A DNA stretch of 64,000 nt. Origin: Colimorpha sp045576855. Lineage in GTDB: Bacteria > Bacteroidota > Bacteroidia > Bacteroidales > P3. The stretch is taken from positions 113,748 to 177,747 of the forward strand of contig JAZNHG010000054.1 in the NCBI GenBank assembly GCA_045576855.1, in the 5' to 3' direction. A model generated the notes under the pieces. That model was given only the letters and a program-made list of their open reading frames with translations, did no database searches and was not told the DNA's origin. Below, one piece after another: positions 50,511 to 59,843 of this stretch. Each line of letters opens with the position of its first letter. The first letter of the stretch is position 1. Position numbers and translations under genes: made by a program.

Positions 50511-51584
50511 ATGCAGAAAAAAGGCAACAAGTACGGTACCCACCGCGTCATCGAGCCCAAAGGTGTGCTTCCCCAGCCCGCCAACAAGCTTGACAACAAC
50601 ATGGACGAAATCTACGACAACGAGATTCTTATCGACGTCCAGACCCTGAACATCGACTCCGCCAGCTTCACGGATATCCACAACTATGCCAAACAGCAGG
50701 CCGGCGAAGGCGCCAGCCAGGAGAAGATTATGGAAGAGGTGAAGAAAGAGATGCTCCTCAATGTGGAGCTGCAGGGCAAGCACCGCAACCGCCGCACCGG
50801 TTCGGGCGGTATGCTCCTCGGCAAGGTAGAGAAGATCGGCGACGCCCTGAAGGGTAAGATCGACCTCAAAGAGGGCGACCGCATCGCCACCCTCGTGAGC
50901 CTCAGCCTCACCCCGCTGCGCATCGACGAGATTCTCGAAATCCGTCCCGATGTGGACCAGGTGGACATCAAGGGTAAAGCTATCCTCTTCGAGAGCGGTA
51001 TCTATGCCAAGATCCCGACCGACATGCCCGAGAAGCTCGCCCTGAGCGCCCTCGACGTGGCCGGCGCTCCCGCCCAGACCGCCAAGCTGTGCCAGTACGG
51101 TCAGACCGTCGTCATCCTCGGTGCCGGTGGCAAGAGCGGTATGCTCTGCGCCTACGAGGCCAAGAAGCGCGTCGGCGTCACCGGTTGCGTGATTGGTATC
51201 GCCAACAGCCCGAAGAGCACTCAGCGCATCAAAGACCTCGGCTTCTGCGACATCGTGGAGAGCGCCGCCGGTATGACCCCCGTGCAGGTGTACGAGCTCA
51301 TCGAGCGCCTCACCAACGGCAAGATGGCCGACGTCACCATCAACTGCGTCAATGTGCCCGACCAGGAGATGACCGCTGTGCTCTGCACCAAGGACGACGG
51401 TATCGTCTACTTCTTCTCGATGGCCACCAGCTTTACCAAGGCCAGCCTCGGTGCCGAGGGTATCGGAGCCGACGTGAACATGATTATGGGCAACGGCTAC
51501 ACCAAAGGCCATGCCGAGTTCACGCTGCAGGAACTCCGCGAGTGCCCGAAGCTCCGCAAGATCTTCGAAGAGCTGTATGCTTAA
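50511..51584 (+). CDS. kdd: L-erythro-3,5-diaminohexanoate dehydrogenase
   Basis: 357 residues from the ATG giving MQKKGNKYGTHRVIEPKGVLPQPANKLDNN. NAD-binding medium-chain-dehydrogenase-like core (QTVVILGAGGKSGMLCAYEAKKRVGVTGCVIGIANSPKS). The N-terminal HRVIEPKGVLPQPA and the central NVELQGKHRNRRTGSGGMLLGKVEKIG are typical of Kdd from lysine fermentation, which oxidises 3,5-diaminohexanoate to 3-keto-5-aminohexanoate. The other visible pathway gene, kamA, is 11 kb away, not adjacent. Confidence 0.9.
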   Translation: MQKKGNKYGTHRVIEPKGVLPQPANKLDNNMDEIYDNEILIDVQTLNIDSASFTDIHNYAKQQAGEGASQEKIMEEVKKEMLLNVELQGKHRNRRTGSGGMLLGKVEKIGDALKGKIDLKEGDRIATLVSLSLTPLRIDEILEIRPDVDQVDIKGKAILFESGIYAKIPTDMPEKLALSALDVAGAPAQTAKLCQYGQTVVILGAGGKSGMLCAYEAKKRVGVTGCVIGIANSPKSTQRIKDLGFCDIVESAAGMTPVQVYELIERLTNGKMADVTINCVNVPDQEMTAVLCTKDDGIVYFFSMATSFTKASLGAEGIGADVNMIMGNGYTKGHAEFTLQELRECPKLRKIFEELYA

Positions 51585-51590
51585 AAAAAA

Positions 51591-51615
51591 GCGCCCTGCG
51601 GGGCGCTCTTTTTTT
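51591..51615 (+). terminator. kdd terminator
   Basis: GCGCCC TGCG GGGCGC followed by TCTTTTTTT. Confidence 0.92.
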
Positions 51616-51747
51616 AGTGGGTAGTGGATAGTGGGTAGTGGGTAGCACACTGGGTAAATGCTATCCACTACCCACTATCCACTACCCACTATCCACTACT
51701 CACTATCCACTACCCACTACCCACTACCCACTATCCACTACCCACTA
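51614..51747. repeat. Heptamer array GTGGGTA / CCACTAC, with inverted halves
   Basis: GTAGTGG-type heptamers (51616-51645) are followed by their complements, CCACTAC/CCACTAT (51664-51747), around a short centre ending in GCTATCCACTACCC. The same centre recurs inside lplA at 60764-60838. Confidence 0.87.
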
Positions 51748-52512
51748 AAAGTTATACGTCACCCGCAGGGTGAGGCCGTCGCCGGAGGCGAAGGCGAAGT
51801 TCTGGCTGCCTGGGGTGTAGGTGCTGGTGGTGCCGTCGGCTTCGATGAACTGCAGGTGCTGGTTGCCGACGTAGTGGTTGGGCTGCATGGCGTACTCCAG
51901 CTCCAGGTCGAGGTGGCGGTAGCTGGCGCCGATGCCGACGGCGAGGTGGAGGCCCTGCTTGTCGAAGGTGTAGTTCCGCCTTTCGATGCTGCCGGAGGCG
52001 TCGGCTGCAAAATGGTATTCGTCGTAGAATTCGCTCTTGATGCTGGACAGCCCCACCACGTATCCGATGCGGGCCGACAGCAGCGGCACCACATCCCAAA
52101 GGTTGTGTTCGGCCCACTCGTAGAAGTGGTACTGCACACTGAGCAGCAGCGGCAGGTTGAGGGTGGTCTGGCCGCTGTGGGTGGCGGAGTAGGTGTGGGT
52201 GGAGCCGTCGTATTCGATGGCGGTGGTTACCGTCTGGTTTTCGAAAGCGTTGGTCCAGCTGTAGTCGTGCAGCATCAGTCCGGCCGACAGGCCCAGTGTC
52301 CAGTCGTCGTCCAAGGCGAAGCGGTAGCCGGCCGAGAGTTCGGTGCCGAAGATGTGGCTTACGCTGGTGCGGGTGGGGTTGAGGTTGTTGTTGATAGGCA
52401 TGCTGAAGTCTATCAAGTCTTCGCGCAGCGAAAGGAAAGGTCCGTAGGTGGTCTGTCCGTGGGCCAGAACGGCGATGGTGACCAGGAGGGCGGTCAGGAG
52501 GGTCTTTTTCAT
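51745..52512 (-). CDS. Outer-membrane beta-barrel protein
   Basis: 255 residues. Signal peptide MKKTLLTALLVTIAVLAHGQ, then barrel strands (ELSAGYRFALDDDWTLGLSAGLMLHDY, LLLSVQYHFYEW, LLSARIGYVVGLSS, LHLAVGIGASYRHLDLELEYAMQP, and the final LTLRVTYNF with the terminal aromatic expected for BAM substrates). Function unknown. The stop lies at the edge of the heptamer array. Confidence 0.82.
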   Translation of the reverse strand: MKKTLLTALLVTIAVLAHGQTTYGPFLSLREDLIDFSMPINNNLNPTRTSVSHIFGTELSAGYRFALDDDWTLGLSAGLMLHDYSWTNAFENQTVTTAIEYDGSTHTYSATHSGQTTLNLPLLLSVQYHFYEWAEHNLWDVVPLLSARIGYVVGLSSIKSEFYDEYHFAADASGSIERRNYTFDKQGLHLAVGIGASYRHLDLELEYAMQPNHYVGNQHLQFIEADGTTSTYTPGSQNFAFASGDGLTLRVTYNF

Positions 52513-52821
52513 TGTGTTTGCTTCGAATTATTTTTCATATAACGTCTTGGGCTGGTGAAATCTTACATTTGTTAACAATTTTTATGAATTCAGGTGGCAA
52601 AAAGCGGCTGCCGACACCTGTCCATCGGCCCGTCATCGCTGCTTCCGAAATGTTAAAATGGTAGGATGGTGGTAGGATGGTGGTAGGATGGTGGTAGGAT
52701 GATGGTAGGATGGTGGTAGGATGAGTCCTTCGGGGGCGAAATATTTTGCGGGGTGCACAATAATTCGTGCGGGTGCGCGTTGTATCATTATTTAGTGTCA
52801 AAAATAAACAAAACAGACTAT
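52513..52821. other. Divergent region between OM barrel and glyS
   Basis: Holds the 11-bp repeat array at 52659-52723 and otherwise no feature I can support; no clear TAnnTTTG element for glyS. Confidence 0.6.
52659..52723. repeat. 11-bp tandem repeat array, about six units
   Basis: TGGTAGGATGG units preceded by GAAATGTTAAAA, as at 11666-11719. One unit carries GATGATGG. Confidence 0.85.
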
Positions 52822-54336
52822 ATGGCAAACCAAGAAGACTTTTTCAAGAAAGTAGTGTCCCATGCCAAGGAGTATGGGTTTATCTTCCCCAGTTCGGAAA
52901 TCTACGACGGTCTGGCTGCTGTGTACGACTACGGCCAGCTGGGTGTGGAGCTGAAGAACAATATCAAGCAGGCATGGTGGCGGGCGATGGTGCAGATGCA
53001 CGAGAATATTGTGGGTCTGGACTCGGCCATCTTCATGCATCCGCGCATCTGGAAAGCCAGCGGCCATGTCGATGCATTCAACGACCCGCTGATTGACAAC
53101 CGCGACAGCAAGAAGCGCTACCGTGCCGACGTGCTGGTGGAGGACTATATCGGCAAGCTGGAGGAGAAGATAGAGAAGGAGTGCGAGAAGGGCCGCAAGC
53201 GCTGGGGCGAGAGCTTCGACGAGGCGCAGTTCCGTGCCACCAACGCGCGCGTGCTGGAGCACCAGCAGCAGATAGACACGGTGCGCAAGCGCTTGGCCGA
53301 CTGTCTGAATGCCAACGACCTGGCCGGCCTCAAGCAGCTTATCCTCGACCTGGAGATAGCCTGCCCCATCAGCGGCACGCGCAACTGGACCGACGTGCGC
53401 CAGTTCAACCTGATGTTTGCCACCCGCATGGGCAGCGTAATCGACGACAGCGACACGCTCTACCTGCGTCCCGAGACGGCGCAGGGCATCTTTGTCAACT
53501 TCCTCAACGTGCAGAAGAGCGGCCGCATGAAGGTGCCCTTCGGCATCGCCCAGATAGGCAAGGCTTTCCGCAACGAGATAGTGGCCCGCCAGTTCATCTT
53601 CCGCATGCGCGAGTTCGAGCAGATGGAGATGCAGTTCTTCGTGCGTCCCGGCACCGAGCTGGAGTGGTTCCGCCACTGGAAGGAGGAGCGCATGCAGTGG
53701 CACCTGGCCTTCGGCATACCGGCCGACTGCTATCGCTTCCACGACCACGAGAAGCTGGCCCACTATGCCAACGCCGCCACCGATATCGAGTTCCGCTTCC
53801 CCTTCGGATTCAAGGAGCTGGAAGGCATTCATTCGCGCACTGACTTCGACCTGAGCCGCCATTCAGAATTCAGCGGCAAGAAGCTGCAATACTTCGACAG
53901 CGAGCTGGGCGAGAACTACACCCCCTATGTCATCGAGACCTCGATAGGTGTGGACCGCATGTTCCTGGCCGTCTTCAGCCATGCGCTGCGCGAGGAGCCG
54001 CTCGACGACGGCTCGGTGCGCACCGTGCTGGCCCTGCCGGCGCGTCTGGCCCCCTACAAGGCTGCCGTGCTGCCGCTGGTGAAGAAAGACGGCCTGCCCG
54101 AGAAGGCGCGCGAGGTGCAGCACATGCTGATGAACGACATGATGGTGCAGTACGACGAGAAGGACGCCATCGGCCGCCGCTACCGCCGTCAGGATGCCAT
54201 CGGCACCCCCTTCTGCATCACGGTGGACAACGACACGCTGTCCGACGGCAGCGTCACCGTGCGCCATCGCGATTCGATGCAGCAGGAGCGCGTCGCCATC
54301 GACCGTCTGCGGGAGTATATTATTTGCAAATTATAA
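52822..54336 (+). CDS. glyS: Glycyl-tRNA synthetase (class II, dimeric type)
   Basis: 504 residues. MANQEDFFKKVVSHAKEYGFIFPSSEIYDGLAAVYDYGQLGVELKNNIKQAWW is the canonical start; class II motifs LRPETAQGIFVNFLNV, IAQIGKAFRNEI and YVIETSIGVDRMFLAVF are present, as well as the anticodon-binding C-terminal domain. Start set at the ATG that yields this N-terminus. Confidence 0.97.
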   Translation: MANQEDFFKKVVSHAKEYGFIFPSSEIYDGLAAVYDYGQLGVELKNNIKQAWWRAMVQMHENIVGLDSAIFMHPRIWKASGHVDAFNDPLIDNRDSKKRYRADVLVEDYIGKLEEKIEKECEKGRKRWGESFDEAQFRATNARVLEHQQQIDTVRKRLADCLNANDLAGLKQLILDLEIACPISGTRNWTDVRQFNLMFATRMGSVIDDSDTLYLRPETAQGIFVNFLNVQKSGRMKVPFGIAQIGKAFRNEIVARQFIFRMREFEQMEMQFFVRPGTELEWFRHWKEERMQWHLAFGIPADCYRFHDHEKLAHYANAATDIEFRFPFGFKELEGIHSRTDFDLSRHSEFSGKKLQYFDSELGENYTPYVIETSIGVDRMFLAVFSHALREEPLDDGSVRTVLALPARLAPYKAAVLPLVKKDGLPEKAREVQHMLMNDMMVQYDEKDAIGRRYRRQDAIGTPFCITVDNDTLSDGSVTVRHRDSMQQERVAIDRLREYIICKL

Positions 54337-54351
54337 ACAGTTTACACTACG

Positions 54352-57300
54352 ATGAAAAAGGTAATCATTGCGCTGTGGGCGTTGGCGCTCACGTTGGGCG
54401 CTGTGGCGCAGCGGCCAGACCGGCAAGGCACCCACATGAAGGGGGTCAATATCGTGAACCGCAACGCCCTGGAGCGTGCCATCGAGGCCGACGAGCCCGT
54501 CGCTAGGCAGAAGGCGGCCGAACTGAAGGTGAACACCTTCACCCTCAGCAACGGTCTGCGGGTGGTGGTGGCTGAGGACCACTCCGAACCCAAGGTGTTC
54601 GGCTCGGTCATCGTGCATGCAGGCTCCAAGAATGAGGACACCGCCGCCACCGGCGTGGCCCACTACTTCGAGCATATCATGTTCAAGGGCACCGACAAGA
54701 TAGGCACCACCGACTGGACGAGCGAACGCCTCTATCTGGACAGCATCAGCGACGCCTACGACCGTCTGAAGGCGGTGGGCCGGAATCGTCCCGTCTTCGA
54801 AGGCAAAGATGCCAAGAAGCGCGCCAAGGAGCAAGCCGCCGCCGAGGAGGCCCTGCGCCACGAGATACAGCTGGAAATCAACCGGCTCAATATCGCCGCC
54901 TCGAAGTTCGCCATCGCCAACGAGACCGACGCCATCCTGCAGCAGATGGGTTGCACGGGTCTCAACGCCGGCACCACCTATGATTACACAGTCTACTTCA
55001 ACATGTTGCCCAGCAACCAGCTGGAGAACTGGATGGAGGTCTACGCCGAGCGTTTCCGCAACCCCGTCTACCGCCTTTTCCAGGGTGAACTGGAGGCCGT
55101 CTACGAGGAGCGTAATATCTATAATAACGACATGCTGCACGACTTCAGCCGCAATATCTTCGTCGAGAGCTTCGGCGAACACCCCTACAGCCGAGACATC
55201 ATCGGTCTGGACGAGCATCTGAAGAACCCGCAGCCCAGCGCAATGAAGAAATTCTACGATCGCTACTATGTGGCCTCCAATATGACCCTGCTCCTGGTGG
55301 GCGATGTGGACAGCCAGGAGGCTCATGCCCTGGCCGAGAAGTACTTCAGCATCTGGCCCCGCGGCCGCCGTGCGCAGCAGCCGCGCTATCAGCTGCCCAA
55401 GTTCGAGAGCCAGGTGGTGCGCGAGGTGAAGCAGACGCCCCTGAAGGCCGGCCTGATGATATTCCCCGGAGTCAACTCCGGCCACCGCGACGAGCTGGCG
55501 CTCACGCTGATGAGCCAGCTGCTCTCGGGCAGCAACGGAAGCCTCGACCGCCTGTCGACCGACGGCCGCGTGATGGCCGCCAGCCTGCAGCCTCTGACCC
55601 TGAACGATGCCGGCACCAACATCATCGTCTATATCCCCAAGCTCCTCGGCCAGAAACATGTTGCCGCCGAAGAACTGATTTGGCAGTGTATCGACAGCAT
55701 CCAGCGCGGCCTCTTCAGCGACGAACTGCTGGAGAGCATCAAGATGCGCATGAGTGTTGAGCGCAAGCGCAAACTGGAGTCTATCGAGGGTATCGCCTAT
55801 CTGATGGAGGAACTCTTGGCCACCGGCAGCAGCTACGAGCGGTGGCAGCGTGATTGCGAGCGCCTGCAGACGCTCGGCAAGCGCGAAATCATGGATGTGG
55901 CACGCCGCTATTTCGACCGCGACCACTGCACCATCGTCCGCTCGTCGATGGGCTTCCCGGAGAAGAGTGTAGCCATCAAACCCGACTGGGACCACCTCGA
56001 GGCCCAGAATCTGGGGGCTCAGTCGCCCTTCGCCCGTCATATTGCTGCCCGCGAGGTGAAACCCATCGAGCCGCAGAAGATAGACTTCCGAAGCGATGTG
56101 CGCATACTTCCCCTCACGCGTGGCTGCAACCTGTACGCTTCGCCCAATCCCAAGAACGACCTCTTCAGTCTCACGCTGGCCTACCACTACGGCACGGCCG
56201 ACAACCGCGACATCGAGGTGGCCGCCGACTACTTCAACCGCATTGGTGCCGCCAACATGGACCTTCAGCAGTACAATATAGCTCTCGACCGATTGGGCGG
56301 CAGCTTTTCGGTCAGCACAAGCTACGACTACACCTATTTCACCATCGAAGGTCCGGAGGACAAGATGGCTGAAATCATGCAACTGGTGATGCGCAAACTG
56401 CACCATCCGCGTCACGACAATCGGCAGCTGGGCATCATGGCCGGCGAGATGGAGGCCGCCAAAGAAGCCGCCAAGAACGACCCCGACACATGGTTCAGCG
56501 CCCTGCGCGAATATGTCGCCTACGGTTCGCAGAGCACGTTCATTGACCATACCACCATCAAAAACCTGAAGAAGATGAAAGGTGAGGACCTGTTAGCGCT
56601 CCTGGAGCAAATCTTCAAGCGCGACGGCTACGTCACCTATGTGGGCAATGGCAATGTGGACGAGCTCTCGCAGATGCTGCGCAATGAGAACCTGGTCCAT
56701 CAGACGGTCTCTACCGTCCCCCAGCGTGTACGCAGCCAGCAGCTGCCGTCCAGCAACACAGTATTCTATGTCGACAACTCACAGTTCCTCAAGAGTGACA
56801 TAGCACTGCTCATACCCTCGCGCGACTTCGACTACCGCACCGACCGTGCCGCCGCAGCGCTCTTCAACGAATACATGGGTGGTGGCATGAACAGCGTCTT
56901 CTTCCAAGAGATACGTGAGTTCCGTGCTTTGGGCTACCACACCTATGGCATCTTCAGCTACGACCGTTTCAACCGCAATCGCAGCAACTTCCTCGGCTAT
57001 CTGGGCACCCAGTGCGACAAGACCAATGACGGTATTGCCGCCATGCGCGAACTGATGCTGCAGTTCCCCGAGCGCAAACAGAAGTTTCTTCCGGCCAAGG
57101 AATACCTGCTCTCGACCCGCAACTCGAACTATATCGGGTTCCGTCAGCTGCCCGCGCAGGTGCGCTACTGGCGCGAGGTGGAGAAGTATGACGCCGACCC
57201 CCGCCAGCAGATGACCGGCGAGGTGATGCAGCTCAACTACAACAACCTGCGCGACTTCCACAAGAAATACGTCGAGGGTCGTCCCATGATTATTCTGCTC

Positions 57301-57390
57301 AGCGGCAACAGTAAGAAATACGACCGCAAATCCCTCTCGCAGTATGGCGACATGAAGCAGGTGAAGTACAAGGATATGATTAAGTGGTAG
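54352..57390 (+). CDS. M16-family zinc metalloprotease (double-length), exported
   Basis: 1012 residues. Signal peptide MKKVIIALWALALTLGAVAQ. Inverted zinc motif HYFEH at 104-108, in GVAHYFEHIMFKGTDKIGT, and the downstream ELEAVYEERN supply the metal ligands and active glutamate. Two tandem M16 units: the second (about 560-1000) starts with FRSDVRILPLTRGCNLYASPNPKNDLFSLTLAYHYGTADNR and lacks the HxxEH, as usual. A periplasmic peptidase. 15 bases after glyS. Confidence 0.94.
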   Translation: MKKVIIALWALALTLGAVAQRPDRQGTHMKGVNIVNRNALERAIEADEPVARQKAAELKVNTFTLSNGLRVVVAEDHSEPKVFGSVIVHAGSKNEDTAATGVAHYFEHIMFKGTDKIGTTDWTSERLYLDSISDAYDRLKAVGRNRPVFEGKDAKKRAKEQAAAEEALRHEIQLEINRLNIAASKFAIANETDAILQQMGCTGLNAGTTYDYTVYFNMLPSNQLENWMEVYAERFRNPVYRLFQGELEAVYEERNIYNNDMLHDFSRNIFVESFGEHPYSRDIIGLDEHLKNPQPSAMKKFYDRYYVASNMTLLLVGDVDSQEAHALAEKYFSIWPRGRRAQQPRYQLPKFESQVVREVKQTPLKAGLMIFPGVNSGHRDELALTLMSQLLSGSNGSLDRLSTDGRVMAASLQPLTLNDAGTNIIVYIPKLLGQKHVAAEELIWQCIDSIQRGLFSDELLESIKMRMSVERKRKLESIEGIAYLMEELLATGSSYERWQRDCERLQTLGKREIMDVARRYFDRDHCTIVRSSMGFPEKSVAIKPDWDHLEAQNLGAQSPFARHIAAREVKPIEPQKIDFRSDVRILPLTRGCNLYASPNPKNDLFSLTLAYHYGTADNRDIEVAADYFNRIGAANMDLQQYNIALDRLGGSFSVSTSYDYTYFTIEGPEDKMAEIMQLVMRKLHHPRHDNRQLGIMAGEMEAAKEAAKNDPDTWFSALREYVAYGSQSTFIDHTTIKNLKKMKGEDLLALLEQIFKRDGYVTYVGNGNVDELSQMLRNENLVHQTVSTVPQRVRSQQLPSSNTVFYVDNSQFLKSDIALLIPSRDFDYRTDRAAAALFNEYMGGGMNSVFFQEIREFRALGYHTYGIFSYDRFNRNRSNFLGYLGTQCDKTNDGIAAMRELMLQFPERKQKFLPAKEYLLSTRNSNYIGFRQLPAQVRYWREVEKYDADPRQQMTGEVMQLNYNNLRDFHKKYVEGRPMIILLSGNSKKYDRKSLSQYGDMKQVKYKDMIKW

Positions 57391-57424
57391 TCAATAACCA
57401 GCGGTGCCACCCACCGCAAACCGA

Positions 57425-57460
57425 CAGGAGCCTCCAGTGGATGCTGGAGGCTCCTGCTTT
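57425..57460 (+). terminator. Terminator of the glyS-M16 protease transcript
   Basis: CAGGAGCCTCCA / TGGAGGCTCCTG, 12-bp perfect stem (57425-57436, 57445-57456), followed by CTTTGT. Confidence 0.85.
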
Positions 57461-57547
57461 GTATCCTCGTTCTTTCCACATCCAACCACAATTGTTGGAA
57501 CGGTGCGGAAAACAGCAGGGCATTTAGGCAACAACCAACAATTATAT

Positions 57548-57578
57548 TTTGCCAAATAGAAATTTATGTGTATCTTTG
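57548..57578 (+). promoter_or_regulatory. Promoter of the candidate structured RNA
   Basis: TTTG at 57548-57551, 19 bases, TATCTTTG at 57571-57578, exact consensus on both elements. Confidence 0.85.
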
Positions 57579-57583
57579 CAGCG

Positions 57584-57875
57584 TGAAAATGATAACAATG
57601 TATATGATATAAAACGTAGAAATATAAGAAATAGATAGAGCTTGAAGTGCTTGTTCTCCTAAACTAAAGACTGGTAATCTAACGGAACGGGAATAAGAAT
57701 ACGGAAGGTTCACGCCTTGGCGTGGAATATTCGTACCTTATTTGTTCCAAGGGTATTTACCAGTCACCCAGTTTAGAAATAAGGATTGTTTATACAGACG
57801 AAGGTTTCGCGCCTTTTTCATATCCTTACCCCGACATCGGCTTCCGGCTCTACGGCCGGAAGCCGAAATTTGTTT
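57584..57875 (+). ncRNA. Candidate structured non-coding RNA, possibly 6S-like
   Basis: Has its own promoter and ends in a perfect 12-bp GC hairpin with AATTTGTTT (57837-57875). Between them is a long rod: CTAAACT (57659-57665)/AGTTTAG (57770-57776), GACTGGTAA (57669-57677)/TTACCAGTC (57757-57765), a bubble, GGAAC/GTTCC, AATAAG/CTTATT, TACG/CGTA and the apical CACGCC TT GGCGTG. No conserved open frame spans it. A closing helix, central bubble and apical helix are what 6S RNA shows; an attenuator leader of the 57897 gene is the alternative. Confidence 0.5.
57837..57875 (+). terminator. Terminator or attenuator before the 57897 gene
   Basis: TCGGCTTCCGGC / GCCGGAAGCCGA with loop TCTACG, then AATTTGTTT. 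Confidence 0.8.
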
Positions 57876-57896
57876 AATAGATTTAAAAATAATAGT

Positions 57897-58490
57897 ATGA
57901 GTAACATTAACTACAAGCCTTGGGTAGGAAAAGACTACAAACAAGGCTACAAGGGAAAGAAAATCCTCGTCCTAGGAGAGAGCCATTATGCTTCCGATGG
58001 GAAAATTGACGAGGATTTGACGCAATGGGTTGTACGCGACATCGCATACGAGCCTGGCGGTCAAAACTACCTTGCGACATTCACCTGCTTTGAACGGGCC
58101 ATAGCAGGCAGGCAGATGTCGCAAGAGGAACGTGTCGATTTTTGGGAAAGCGTCATCTTTTATAATTATCTTCAATTTCCCACAGAAGGACCGCGAACAA
58201 TACCCAATCCTGAACATTGGGCCAAGTCAGTTGATGCTTTCGTTGAATTGTTGGAGAGATATATGCCCGACTACATCATAGTTTGGGGAGCAAGACTTTA
58301 CAATGCACTTCCTGACCTTGGAGGGTATGGGGAAAAATTGAAGTTGGAGAACGGGGACGTCGCAGACTATTGGATGTACCAAATAAAAGGGAAAGAAATC
58401 CCTGCTCTCAAAATTCATCATCCCAGTGCCCCTACAGGACGTAATTGGGAGTATTGGCATTATGTAATTGAAAATTTTATTAACAATTAA
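57897..58490 (+). CDS. Conserved hypothetical protein, uracil-DNA-glycosylase-like fold suspected
   Basis: 197 residues. KGKKILVLGESHYASDGKIDEDLTQWVV at the start and YMPDYIIVWGARLYNALPDLGGYGEKLKLENG ... ALKIHHPSAPTGRNWEYWHYVIENF near the end; the LVLGESHY and HHPSAP motifs resemble those of the UDG superfamily, but this is by eye only. AT-rich. First gene of a small accessory set. Confidence 0.6.
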   Translation: MSNINYKPWVGKDYKQGYKGKKILVLGESHYASDGKIDEDLTQWVVRDIAYEPGGQNYLATFTCFERAIAGRQMSQEERVDFWESVIFYNYLQFPTEGPRTIPNPEHWAKSVDAFVELLERYMPDYIIVWGARLYNALPDLGGYGEKLKLENGDVADYWMYQIKGKEIPALKIHHPSAPTGRNWEYWHYVIENFINN

Positions 58491-58501
58491 AGCAAAAAAA
58501 A

Positions 58502-58810
58502 ATGGGAAGAATAGATACTTGTAAATGGTGTGGAAAACAATTTGATGATGACAACGCCCGCCGGTCGACAGGAGATATTAATGGAGGTTATTGCAGCTTG
58601 AAGTGCAAAAATGATGCACAACAAGCCAGAAGAGAACAAGATGCCGCACGGCAGAGAGAACGTGAGGCCAGAAAACAACGACTTGCTGAGATAGAGGCAG
58701 AAGGTGGCTTTCAGGCAAAACTCCTGAAAATTTGGCGAATTATTAAATGGACATTCTTTATTGTTGTTGGATTGCTTTTCCTTATAGCAATAATAAAAGG
58801 TAATAAATAA
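58502..58810 (+). CDS. Small zinc-ribbon/coiled-coil membrane protein
   Basis: 102 residues. CKWCGKQFDDDNARRSTGDINGGYCSLKCKND could bind zinc through CxxC and CxxxC; a charged coiled coil (ARREQDAARQREREARKQRLAEIEAEG) follows, then one C-terminal membrane helix (WTFFIVVGLLFLIAIIKG). Unknown role. AT-rich. Confidence 0.68.
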   Translation: MGRIDTCKWCGKQFDDDNARRSTGDINGGYCSLKCKNDAQQARREQDAARQREREARKQRLAEIEAEGGFQAKLLKIWRIIKWTFFIVVGLLFLIAIIKGNK

Positions 58811-58832
58811 AAACCAATTAAAAAAATTACAA

Positions 58833-59783
58833 ATGAAAAAAAAACTTCTTATTGCATGTATCGCACTGATGAGTGTGAACATCGCTCACGCGCAGAAAAC
58901 AACTCGTTACGAAGGTGTAATGATTATCCCCAAAGATTTGGTGCAAATGCGCCAATTCCTACCTTACATCAGTGATGACAAAGGAGAGGGATACTACGAT
59001 TACTACGAAAATGCTGATGGAGACAGGGTGAAACATGGTAAATTTATGTTCATTCACAAGTATTCTGTTTCAGTATGGCAAGTGATGTATGGTCAATACA
59101 CCCACGGAAAGAAAACTGGTGTTTGGGTTGTGAAAGACTCTATTGTCACAAAACAACGAATCAAAAAATACGAACTTAACAATGCCCAAGCCACCTATAT
59201 AAATGATTCTTTGAACGGGTCATTTGTGTATACGAAATGCGATCATACGCGTTTTTACACGTTGTCTTGCAATTTCGCGAATGGCCGTATGATTGGAGAT
59301 GTAACAATTAAATATGAGCCATACGAAAAGAAAACATCAATTTTGCAAGGTAAAATCGGAGAAGACGGTCTGCCAACTGGTATTTGGACTTTGACCGATA
59401 AGATTGATGTCGAAGTATTGCAAAAAAGACTGTATGTGCATGGAATTTGCATATATGCAGAAGAGAAGAATCAGGCTACAGGAGAACGATACACAACATA
59501 TAGTGTCTTTGAGGGAATGAATAAAATGCCTGTTATAACCGAAATAACCGATAGTGAAACAAACATTGAATACAACGGCCAAACTGCGACAAGAAAAGAG
59601 GGTATATACTCAGTTGACGGATGGTCTGACAAGAGTTTTACCTCTCAAGCAAGCCGACAAACAATTGCAATATACGAAATATACACAATGATAGAAAAGA
59701 TATTGCCCTCTAAAGCATGGCTCACGGATGATGTGCTTGGGAAACAGCTACAAAGTTGGAAATATCATTATACAGTAGAATAG
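58833..59783 (+). CDS. Exported protein with MORN-like repeats
   Basis: 316 residues. Signal peptide MKKKLLIACIALMSVNIAHA. Short repeats with a YENADGDRVKHGKFMF / YGQYTHGKKTGVWVVKD / LQGKIGEDGLPTGIWTLTD pattern resemble MORN-like or toxin-antitoxin YwqK-like repeats, which are beta hairpins. No enzyme motif. Last gene of the AT-rich set. Confidence 0.68.
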   Translation: MKKKLLIACIALMSVNIAHAQKTTRYEGVMIIPKDLVQMRQFLPYISDDKGEGYYDYYENADGDRVKHGKFMFIHKYSVSVWQVMYGQYTHGKKTGVWVVKDSIVTKQRIKKYELNNAQATYINDSLNGSFVYTKCDHTRFYTLSCNFANGRMIGDVTIKYEPYEKKTSILQGKIGEDGLPTGIWTLTDKIDVEVLQKRLYVHGICIYAEEKNQATGERYTTYSVFEGMNKMPVITEITDSETNIEYNGQTATRKEGIYSVDGWSDKSFTSQASRQTIAIYEIYTMIEKILPSKAWLTDDVLGKQLQSWKYHYTVE

Positions 59784-59843
59784 TAGTAATATGTAGAAAT
59801 GATGAATGGGACGGGGTTAAATCTTCGCCCCATTATTTTTTAT

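Noticed and set aside
51614..51747. Regular short repeats as CRISPR array
   Set aside because: Units are 7 bp with no spacers and no cas genes.
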